From: an uncultured Clostridia bacterium
GTDB lineage: Bacteria; Bacillota; Clostridia; Christensenellales; Borkfalkiaceae
DNA: 11,868 bases
Assembly (NCBI GenBank): GCA_904501815.1
Contig: CAJGCN010000037.1
Location: 1-11,868, forward strand
Direction of reading: 5' to 3'
The first letter of the stretch is position 1. The number at the start of each line of letters is the position of its first letter. The notes beneath the pieces are model-generated. The model was not told where the DNA came from, made no database searches, and saw only the letters and a list, made by a program, of their open reading frames with translations. A program made the translations under genes and the position numbers. This document shows positions 1 through 6,607 of this stretch, one piece after another.

Positions 1-2568
1 AAGCCCGTTGCCTTCTACCCAGAAAATCTCTTTGGACTTATTGATATCGGGGGGCAAAACGTCGATATTCTTTTCCTTCATATACATAATATACTTGGAA
101 ATTTCTTCGATTTTATCAATACGGTCGTTTAAAATACCCGCGAAAAATTCCTTGCGATAGAAATGCTTTAAATACGCCGTACGGTACGCCACGACTGCGT
201 ACGCCGCCGCGTGGGATTTATTAAACGCATAAGACGCAAAGCTTTCCATATCCGCGAAAATTTTCGCCGCAACTTCTGCGGGAATTCCCAGCGAAGCGCA
301 ACCCGTGATACCGCTTTCGGGGTCGCCGTAGATAAATTTATCCTTTTGCTCCATCAGCTCTTTTTTCTTCTTTTTCGCCATTGCACGGCGCACAAGGTCG
401 GCTTGTCCAAGCGAATAGCCCGCGAGCTGTTGGAAAATTTGCATTACCTGTTCTTGATAGATAATAACCCCGTAGGAATTTTTGAGTATCGGCTCTAAAT
501 AAGGGGTGTCGTAGACGATTTTTTCAGGGTGGTGTTTATTCTCGATATATTTAGGAATAAAGTCCATAGGACCGGGACGGTAAAGGGAAATTCCTGCAAT
601 CAAGTCTTCCAAACAGCTTGGTTGCAATTCTTTCATAAACTTTTTCATACCGCCTTGTTCGAGCTGAAACACCGCGTCGGTATCCCCCGACGAGATTAGC
701 TCGTACGCTTCGGGAACGTCCACGCCGATTTCGTTGAAATCAATTTCAATTCCCTTGCCGATACGGATATATTCAAGCGTATTTTCAATATCGGTAAGAG
801 TGGTTAAAGCAAGGAAGTCCATTTTCAACATTCCTACCGCTTCCACTTCTTTCATATTAAACTGAGTGACGATATCTTCACCGTTTCTTGCAAGGGGTAC
901 GTTATCGGATAATACCTTGTTGCAAATGACCACGCCAGCCGCGTGTTCAGATGTGTTTTTCGGCATACCTTCGAGTTTTAAGCCCATATCGATTACCCGA
1001 CGGAGTTCTTCGTTGGTTTCGTAAACTTCGATAAATTCCGAGTTCTTTTTCTTTTTTTGCTCGTCGAGTTTTTTCTTGATTTCAATTTTCTTTTCTTCGT
1101 TTTCTTCTTCGGCAAGCTGTTTTTCAAGCTTAGGAATCTTTCTGCCCAAAAGTTCGCCTATCGTAGACTTTCCATCCATCAGCTTTGCCACTTTATCCGT
1201 TTCTGAATACGGCACGCCCATAACCCGTCCTACGTCTTTAATGACGGCGCGCGAAGCAAGCGTACCGAACGTGACGATTTGCGCTACGTTTTCAGGGTGG
1301 TATTTTTCACGAACGTATTCAATCGTTTCGTATCTTCTGCGCGTACAAAAGTCCACGTCGAAGTCGGGCATAGAAACGCGGTCAGGATTTAAAAATCTTT
1401 CAAAAATCAGATCGTAGCGCAAGGGGTCTACGTCGGTAATACCGATCGAATACGCAACGATACTGCCTACCCCCGACCCACGACCGGGTCCTACGGGGAT
1501 ACCGTGCACTCTCGACCAGTTAATATAGTCCCAAACGATTAAAAAGTAGTCGGCAAAGCCCATTTTGATAATAATGCCAAGCTCGTATTCTACCCGCTTT
1601 TTAATCTCGTCCGTCACTTCTTTATAGCGCTTAGGAATACCTTCCCAAGTAAGTCTTGTCAAATAATCGGGCGAAGAAGACCCGTCGTCGGGCTTATATA
1701 AAGGAATAAGCGACGTATCTCGAATAGGGTCGCCTTTTGGCGTTAAGTCGAATACGGGTTCTTCGATTTTATCCGCAATCACGCGAGTGTTGGTGATAGC
1801 TTCGGGAATATAGCTGAAAAGCTCCATCATCTCGTCGCCCGATTTCATATAAAACTCGTTGGTATCGAATTTCATACGCTTAGGGTCGGCAAGCGTTTTT
1901 TTCGTTTGAATACACAAAAGTACGTCGTGCGCTTCCCAGTCTTCTTTATGGATATAATGCACGTCGTTGGTGGCAACCACCCCGATATCGAGTTCTTTTG
2001 CGATTTGTATGAGTTGCGGGAGAATTTGCTTTTGTTCGGCTATGCCGTGATCTTGAAGCTCGATATAAAAATCTTCGCCAAATACGTCTTTCATTTCTTT
2101 GGCGAATTTTTTGGCGGCTTCGTAATCTCCTTCCATTAACAATCTGGGCACTCGCCCCGCTAAACACGCCGAAAGACAAATTACCCCTTCGTGGTGCTTT
2201 TTGATTAAATCGTAGCTAATACGGGGTTTACCGTAAAATCCGTCGATATACGAAAGAGAATCAAGTTTGACGATATTTTTATAACCCGTTTTGTTTTTGG
2301 CAAGCAAAACGATATGCTCGGTTTTCGTACCGGGCTTGTGCGCTAAATGGTCGTCGGTTGCGTATAATTCACAGCCGATAATATATTTAATTCCTTTGCG
2401 TACACATTCTTCTGCGAATTTCAAGCAAGCGTACATATTCCCGTGATCGGTAATCGCGCAAGCGTCTACGCCCGTCTTTTGCAAATGGTCAACGATATCG
2501 TCAACGCGCGCCGCACCGTCGAGCAAGCTATATTCCGTGTGAACGTGTAAATGAATAAAATCCGTCAT
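1..2568 (-). CDS. dnaE: DNA polymerase III subunit alpha (DnaE), 3'-truncated by window edge
   Basis: This is the replicative DNA polymerase catalytic subunit. Translation from the ATG at 2568 stays open for 856 codons to base 1; family members are usually about 1100-1200 residues, so the end of the helix-hairpin-helix region, the OB fold and the clamp/tau-binding tail lie outside. The N-terminal PHP domain keeps metal ligands (H8, H10, D41-H42, E67 in GCELY). The polymerase core has PDFDVDF (401-407; D404 and D406 match the two catalytic aspartates of E. coli DnaE) and MDFLAL (583-588, D584 the third). The RPGPMDF and YQEQVM motifs follow, then the fingers motif AFNKSHAAAYA. A Lys/Glu-rich stretch at about 478-512 looks like an insertion. 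The gene starts 17 bases after whiA, with a weak GGAAGA ribosome site, so it is probably co-transcribed from murB. In Bacillota such DnaE proteins work beside PolC; whether PolC is present cannot be seen here. Confidence 0.97.
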   Translation of the reverse strand, partial: MTDFIHLHVHTEYSLLDGAARVDDIVDHLQKTGVDACAITDHGNMYACLKFAEECVRKGIKYIIGCELYATDDHLAHKPGTKTEHIVLLAKNKTGYKNIVKLDSLSYIDGFYGKPRISYDLIKKHHEGVICLSACLAGRVPRLLMEGDYEAAKKFAKEMKDVFGEDFYIELQDHGIAEQKQILPQLIQIAKELDIGVVATNDVHYIHKEDWEAHDVLLCIQTKKTLADPKRMKFDTNEFYMKSGDEMMELFSYIPEAITNTRVIADKIEEPVFDLTPKGDPIRDTSLIPLYKPDDGSSSPDYLTRLTWEGIPKRYKEVTDEIKKRVEYELGIIIKMGFADYFLIVWDYINWSRVHGIPVGPGRGSGVGSIVAYSIGITDVDPLRYDLIFERFLNPDRVSMPDFDVDFCTRRRYETIEYVREKYHPENVAQIVTFGTLASRAVIKDVGRVMGVPYSETDKVAKLMDGKSTIGELLGRKIPKLEKQLAEEENEEKKIEIKKKLDEQKKKKNSEFIEVYETNEELRRVIDMGLKLEGMPKNTSEHAAGVVICNKVLSDNVPLARNGEDIVTQFNMKEVEAVGMLKMDFLALTTLTDIENTLEYIRIGKGIEIDFNEIGVDVPEAYELISSGDTDAVFQLEQGGMKKFMKELQPSCLEDLIAGISLYRPGPMDFIPKYIENKHHPEKIVYDTPYLEPILKNSYGVIIYQEQVMQIFQQLAGYSLGQADLVRRAMAKKKKKELMEQKDKFIYGDPESGITGCASLGIPAEVAAKIFADMESFASYAFNKSHAAAYAVVAYRTAYLKHFYRKEFFAGILNDRIDKIEEISKYIMYMKEKNIDVLPPDINKSKEIFWVEGNGL

Positions 2569-2585
2569 AATTCTTCCGTATTCCG

Positions 2586-3551
2586 TTAATTATTTGTAGT
2601 TTTTTCTTCTTGAGAGCTACTTTCCGCAATTTGTATCAAACGACGCATACGGTGATTTAAACAGCTTTTGCTTACCTTTAAAATATCCGCAAGCTCTTGC
2701 AAGGACTTCGACGGCTCTTTCAGCCGTAAAATTGCCAAATCTTTCAACTCGTCGGAAAGTTCGTCAAAGGCTTTCTCCTGCGCTATTTTACGAATAGCGA
2801 CCACCTGTTTCACCGCCGCAACGGCAGATTTATCCGCGTTTCCCGACATACAGTTTGCCGCGCGGTTTTTTTGGTTGGATTCGTCGCGTTTTTCAACGAG
2901 CGAAACGAATTTCTTTAGCGCGCCCGTCGCTTGCATGACGGCAAGAAAATCGGAAATCATTTCCTTACTTTTCACGTACGCCACGAAAGTTTCTTTGCGC
3001 TCTACCACTTTGGCGAGTACTTCCGTCGTTTCTAAAAGCTCGCAAAACTGCTCGGCTATTTTTCTTTCGGAAAACACAAATTCCAAATGATATCCCGTTT
3101 TTCCGTTTTCGGCAGGCACGGTACAGCTCCCGCCTCCTAAGAAACAGCCTTGAATATAAGCAAATCTTTCGTCAATTCCGTTGAGCAAGTCTTCGGGTAA
3201 ACCGTCGATAAGCGTTTTACTCTCGGCGCGCAAAATTCCAAGCTCGCAAAGCACCGTTTGCGCTTTTTCTTTCGGACACTCGAAAACGAGCTTGTCCCGT
3301 CCGCTCATTTTATCCATACGGGCGGTCGTCAAAGAAAGCTCTACGCCGAAACACTCAAAAAACAAGCCGTTAAAAAATTCTGCAACCTTTTCCGTTTCGC
3401 TGACGAGATAAAAGGCGGGTTGTCCTTCCGAAAATCCAACGACGCCACTCGTGCGAACGAACGCGGAAAGAGCGGCTTTCGCCGCGTTGCCTTTTAACTT
3501 TTCCCGCTTTTTTGAAAGCAGTTCTTTTTTGATTTCCGCCGTAAAGTTCAT
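2586..3551 (-). CDS. whiA: WhiA sporulation/cell-division regulator
   Basis: WhiA is a conserved Gram-positive DNA-binding protein, needed for sporulation in actinomycetes and affecting division and chromosome segregation in Bacillus. The 321 residues are the usual length. The N-terminal part (about 1-215) is the degenerate LAGLIDADG-type fold; the helix motif YIQGCFLGGGSC is at 132-143, matching the family pattern YLRGAFLAGGS. The motif NRAANC (229-234) matches the family NRxVNCxxAN linker, followed by the C-terminal helix-turn-helix (about 285-305, SKSCLNHRMRRL). Endonuclease acidic residues are not in place, as in all WhiA proteins. The ATG is 8 bases after the PHP gene, and the TAAGGA ribosome site overlaps that gene's stop codon, suggesting translational coupling. 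The usual upstream partners rapZ and yvcK are missing. Confidence 0.95.
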   Translation of the reverse strand: MNFTAEIKKELLSKKREKLKGNAAKAALSAFVRTSGVVGFSEGQPAFYLVSETEKVAEFFNGLFFECFGVELSLTTARMDKMSGRDKLVFECPKEKAQTVLCELGILRAESKTLIDGLPEDLLNGIDERFAYIQGCFLGGGSCTVPAENGKTGYHLEFVFSERKIAEQFCELLETTEVLAKVVERKETFVAYVKSKEMISDFLAVMQATGALKKFVSLVEKRDESNQKNRAANCMSGNADKSAVAAVKQVVAIRKIAQEKAFDELSDELKDLAILRLKEPSKSLQELADILKVSKSCLNHRMRRLIQIAESSSQEEKTTNN

Positions 3552-3559
3552 AGTAGTCC

Positions 3560-4336
3560 TTAGAGTTTCTTTTTAAATTCCGCAAAGCGGAACGCGGGCA
3601 ATCGCCCGTTGATATTGTCAATCCTATCAAACGGAAAACTCAGCCTTGCAAGCTGTTCTTCCACACGCTTAGTATCCCCTACTCTATCCACCGAATGAGC
3701 GTCCGAATCGACGATAAATCTCACGTCGGTCTTTTGAATGATTTCGTTTAATTCTTCGTCGGTCAAATGCTCCTTTTTAGAATTTAATTCAATATACGTG
3801 CCGTAATCGGCGGCGCACTTCGCCACTTCTAAAGCATTTGACGGACAAAGATAATTCAAATGAGTAATCGCATCTATGGGATTATTTTTAATCGCGTTGA
3901 TATAGGCGCGCGTATTTATCTCAATTCTCTTTTGAGAAGGTTGTTTTTTGAATTTTCTCGAACAAAAATTCCCTGCGCCGTACTTCCAAAAATTCGAAAA
4001 GCCGTCATACCAAACCATTACGTGCGTACCGCAAAAATAGGTATCGAACTTCTCAAAGTCCTTTTCTGTTAAATCGGATTTTCCTTCGATACCCCGCAAG
4101 TTTGCTTCTGTACCGACGAGTACTTTTATTCCGTATTTTTCAGTTGCGGCTTTGCAATCGGCAATAAAATCTTCGAGCTTTCTTCTTCTAAGCCCAAACG
4201 CGATATGCGAAAAGCCGTGATCGCTGATAGCGATTTCCTTTAACCCAAGTTCTTTTGCACGCGCCGTGTTCTCGGCAACCGTTTGTTTACCGTGAGAATA
4301 CGGGGTGTGTATATGATAATCTGCCGTTAAAATCAT
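3560..4336 (-). CDS. PHP-domain phosphoesterase (YcdX/histidinol-phosphatase-like)
   Basis: A single-domain PHP metallohydrolase of 258 residues. All nine ligands expected for a trinuclear metal site can be placed: H8 and H10 (HIH), H15, H40 (SDHG), E77 (GTEAN), H105 (GTH), H159 (THL), and D212 and H214 (SDAH). An intact catalytic site predicts hydrolysis of a small phosphate ester. The physiological substrate is not known from sequence; relatives are often annotated as histidinol phosphatase, but no histidine-biosynthesis gene is nearby, so I do not assign that. The gene lies 11 bases after murB with a good AGGAG site 5 bases before ATG, and 8 bases before whiA. This PHP gene is a regular member of the clostridial murB-whiA cluster. 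Its product is cytoplasmic, with no signal peptide or membrane segment. Confidence 0.9.
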   Translation of the reverse strand: MILTADYHIHTPYSHGKQTVAENTARAKELGLKEIAISDHGFSHIAFGLRRRKLEDFIADCKAATEKYGIKVLVGTEANLRGIEGKSDLTEKDFEKFDTYFCGTHVMVWYDGFSNFWKYGAGNFCSRKFKKQPSQKRIEINTRAYINAIKNNPIDAITHLNYLCPSNALEVAKCAADYGTYIELNSKKEHLTDEELNEIIQKTDVRFIVDSDAHSVDRVGDTKRVEEQLARLSFPFDRIDNINGRLPAFRFAEFKKKL

Positions 4337-4347
4337 AGTTTCTCCTA

Positions 4348-5235
4348 TCAGTTCAAATAGCGTATTTCTTCTTCTAAACTGATTTTATATTGTGTATACA
4401 CCGCGTTTTTCATAAGCGCGATTAAATTTTTAATTTCGCGCGCCGTAGCCTTTCTATCGTTAATGATAAAATTTGCATGCTCTTGTGAAACGACTGCCCC
4501 GCCGTATCTAAGACCTTTTAACCCTGCGTTTTCCACGAGCTTTCCCGCAGTTAAATTTTCAGGATTTTTAAAAATACAGCCCATACTTTTCCCTTTAGGC
4601 AAATGCTTACGCTTTGCCATAAAGAAAGATCGTTCTTTCCGTATCGTTTGCAAATCAGCGTCGTTTAAGCGGAAATTCACCCCTAAAATCACCCCGTTTT
4701 CCTTCATGAACCTACTTTTTTTATAAGCGTATTCACACTCGGATACCGACAGGGAATGGAGTTCGCCGTCAGAATAATACAAAACGCTTTCAACGATTTC
4801 TGAAAGATACCTTCCGCTAACGCCTGCGTTCATAAACGCCGCACCGCCAACCGTACAGGGTATTCCGCTTAAGAACTCCGCGCCGCTTTTTCCGTGCGCT
4901 TCGCAAGAGCGCAAAAAGGTGGCTGAACTCGTACCTGCATAGGCAAAAAAGCTTTTTCCGACTTTTATTCCTTTAAGATTTTGCGTTAAAATATAAACGG
5001 TTTTGGACTCGCCGTCACTCGGCAACACGTTGGATAGATTTCCAAGCACCGTATACTTTATTTTACAATTTTCCAGCCCGTCAATCAAGCGAATACACTC
5101 TTCCGCCGTCGTTGGAAAAAAGGCGAGTTTTGCTGTTCCGCCAGCGCCGATCGTGGAACGGCGCGCTAAATCGAAATTATCTTCGTGTGCAATCGTGGAA
5201 AACTGTTTTTTTAAAAACAAAGTACAATCGTCCAA
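4348..5235 (-). CDS. murB: UDP-N-acetylenolpyruvoylglucosamine reductase (MurB)
   Basis: MurB is the cytoplasmic FAD/NADPH enzyme that reduces UDP-GlcNAc-enolpyruvate to UDP-MurNAc, the second committed step of peptidoglycan synthesis. The FAD-binding half contains the LGNLSNVL motif (about 64-71, usually LGNGSNLL) and GIPCTVGGAAFMNAG (124-138). The MurB C-terminal domain contains MGCIFKNP (218-225), and the protein ends in LEEEIRYL with the catalytic glutamate (E288 or E290). At 295 residues it has normal length for the short type IIb form. Cys220 sits where most MurBs have the proton-donating Ser, and YKKS (171-174) replaces the more usual YRxS. The start is TTG at 5233-5235, chosen because AAGGGGG lies 8 bases upstream and because it gives a usual-length N-terminus before the first conserved block; no upstream in-frame ATG fits. 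Confidence 0.96.
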   Translation of the reverse strand: MDDCTLFLKKQFSTIAHEDNFDLARRSTIGAGGTAKLAFFPTTAEECIRLIDGLENCKIKYTVLGNLSNVLPSDGESKTVYILTQNLKGIKVGKSFFAYAGTSSATFLRSCEAHGKSGAEFLSGIPCTVGGAAFMNAGVSGRYLSEIVESVLYYSDGELHSLSVSECEYAYKKSRFMKENGVILGVNFRLNDADLQTIRKERSFFMAKRKHLPKGKSMGCIFKNPENLTAGKLVENAGLKGLRYGGAVVSQEHANFIINDRKATAREIKNLIALMKNAVYTQYKISLEEEIRYLN

Positions 5236-5243
5236 TTTATATT

Positions 5244-5279
5244 CCCCCTTATTGTAGCATATTTTTTTAATTTTTGAAA
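5244..5279 (-). promoter_or_regulatory. Promoter and ribosome binding site of murB
   Basis: Reading the minus strand, TACAAT (5251-5256) is preceded by TGC (5257-5259), giving an extended -10. The -35 is weak (TTTCAA at 5274-5279, 17-base spacer). The Shine-Dalgarno sequence AAGGGGG (5244-5250) begins directly after the -10 hexamer, so a start point about 7 bases downstream would fall inside the ribosome site. This is the only promoter-like sequence I see for the murB-PHP-whiA-dnaE operon. Confidence 0.55.
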
Positions 5280-5280
5280 G

Positions 5281-5325
5281 CGAAACGACAACTTTTATTA
5301 AACTTTTTTAAAAACTTCCGTTTCG
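5281..5325. repeat. 7-bp inverted repeat upstream of the murB promoter
   Basis: CGAAACG (5281-5287) and CGTTTCG (5319-5325) are exact inverse complements separated by 31 AT-rich bases. The inner arm lies right beside the weak murB -35. It could be an operator or a long-loop hairpin; no U tract follows, so it is not an obvious terminator. The arms are short and chance is possible. Confidence 0.3.
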
Positions 5326-5375
5326 TCAAATTATAAATATGATTTTTTTATACAAACTATGTATTTTCACAGAAA

Positions 5376-5409
5376 AAAAGGACTTAAACAAAACTGTCTA
5401 AGCCCTTTT
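5376..5409 (-). terminator. Rho-independent terminator of the kinase-nagA operon
   Basis: On the minus strand, downstream of nagA, GGGCTTA (5405-5399) pairs with TAAGTCC (5386-5380) through one G-U pair. The flanking A4 and U-run add four pairs. The loop is 12 bases, and seven U residues (5379-5373) follow. It sits 29 bases after the nagA stop codon and separates nagA from the murB promoter. Confidence 0.8.
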
Positions 5410-5438
5410 ATAAGAGGAAATAAGTATAGGTAAAGTAA

Positions 5439-6587
5439 TTATGCTTTATAAACGATTTTACCGTCGCGAACGGTTAAAAGAACGTCGTAAGCCGCATTGA
5501 TTACCGTGAAATCTGCATTTTTTCCGACCTTAATCGAACCCATTTCTCCGTCGACGCCAAGATTTTTCGCGGGATTGATCGTTGCGAAGTCAACGGCTTT
5601 TTCAAACGGAACACCAACTTTTTCCACCATATTTTGCACGGCCCTATTCATTCTCAAAACGCTCCCAGCAAGCGTGCCGTCCGCAAGGCGGGCTTCCCCG
5701 TTCTTTACGTAAACAGTTTGTCCGCCAAGCTCGGAAACGCCGTCGGGAATTCCTTTCGCTCGCATAGCGTCGGTGATTAAAGTCAATTTATCGTCGGGTT
5801 TGTTTTTCACGAGCAGTTGCATTGCCGGAACAGAAACGTGAATAGTGTCGGCAATCAGCTCACAGTTGAGTTCGTCGAATAACATTGCGCTCCCAACCGT
5901 GCCGATTTCCCTATGATGCAAAGCCGTTTGCGCGTTATAAGTATGCGTAATATTTTTCGCGCCGTTTTCGATAGCGGTTTTAATCTCTGAACATTTTGCG
6001 CCCGTATGTCCGATAGAAGGAACGATTTTCTTTTCGGAAAGATGACGAATAAGTTTATCCGCATTTTTCGTTTCGGGAGCAAGCGAAACGAGTTTTATAG
6101 CGTTTCCGCTTGCTTGGTTATATTCGTCAAAGGTTTCCGCGCAAGGGGTTGCAACGTATTCTAAAGGTTGCGCGCCTTTGAACGCCGGCGCGATAAACGG
6201 ACCTTCTAAATGAACTCCAAGCACTCTTGCGCCCGTTTCAAAATTAGACGCACGGTACTCTTTCACCGAATTCATAGCCTTTAAAATATTCTCTTTGCTT
6301 TGGGTCATCGTCGTGGCAAGGAAAGACGTCGTACCTTCCGAAGCAACGGTGTCTGCGATAATTTTTAAATCTTCCACCGTGCCGTCCATTGCATCCGACC
6401 CGCCCGCACCGTGAATATGTTGGTCGATAAAACCAGGCAAAACGATTGCGCCGTCGGGCAAAGAAATTTCTTCTGACCCAGAAAAAGCGCAACGGGAAAT
6501 TTTTTGTATTTTTTCGTCAAAGCAAACGGTCGTCTTTTTAAGACCTTCGCCGTCTACGTAAACGGTTGCGTTTTTAAAACATTTCAT
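5439..6587 (-). CDS. nagA: N-acetylglucosamine-6-phosphate deacetylase (NagA)
   Basis: NagA hydrolyses GlcNAc-6-P to GlcN-6-P and acetate, a step in amino-sugar use and cell-wall recycling. The 382-residue amidohydrolase shows the family motifs in order: GFIDQHIHG (52-60, HxH metal ligands H57 and H59), HLEGP (126-130, E128), GHTGA (193-197, H194), THTYNA (214-219, H215), LHHRE (223-227), IADTIH (245-250, H250) and ITDAMRAKG (271-279, catalytic D273), ending with LAGS...NP A and the re-formed beta-sandwich. The HxH pair suggests a two-metal site as in Bacillus NagA. Small departures from the common motif form (THTYNA for THLFNA, IADTIH for IADGIH) leave key residues in place. It starts 20 bases after the kinase with an AGGAG site 10 bases before ATG. 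No nagB lies in the window. The enzyme is cytoplasmic. Confidence 0.95.
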   Translation of the reverse strand: MKCFKNATVYVDGEGLKKTTVCFDEKIQKISRCAFSGSEEISLPDGAIVLPGFIDQHIHGAGGSDAMDGTVEDLKIIADTVASEGTTSFLATTMTQSKENILKAMNSVKEYRASNFETGARVLGVHLEGPFIAPAFKGAQPLEYVATPCAETFDEYNQASGNAIKLVSLAPETKNADKLIRHLSEKKIVPSIGHTGAKCSEIKTAIENGAKNITHTYNAQTALHHREIGTVGSAMLFDELNCELIADTIHVSVPAMQLLVKNKPDDKLTLITDAMRAKGIPDGVSELGGQTVYVKNGEARLADGTLAGSVLRMNRAVQNMVEKVGVPFEKAVDFATINPAKNLGVDGEMGSIKVGKNADFTVINAAYDVLLTVRDGKIVYKA

Positions 6588-6607
6588 CTTACGTTTTCTC
6601 CTTCGCC

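Noticed and set aside
2668..3090. A 140-codon plus-strand frame over whiA; similar frames at 1076-1417 and 6879-7232.
   Set aside because: These are Ser/Phe-rich reverse-strand shadows of whiA, dnaE and the kinase gene, with no ribosome site or recognisable domain.
2586..3551. Reading the LAGLIDADG-like fold of WhiA as a homing endonuclease or intein.
   Set aside because: The helix motif reads GCFLGGGSC without the catalytic acid, a helix-turn-helix tail is present, and the gene sits in the normal whiA context.
3370..3630. An 86-codon minus-strand frame spanning the PHP-whiA junction.
   Set aside because: It is out of frame with both real genes, very rich in Arg/Lys, and sits on the coupled junction of two well-supported genes.
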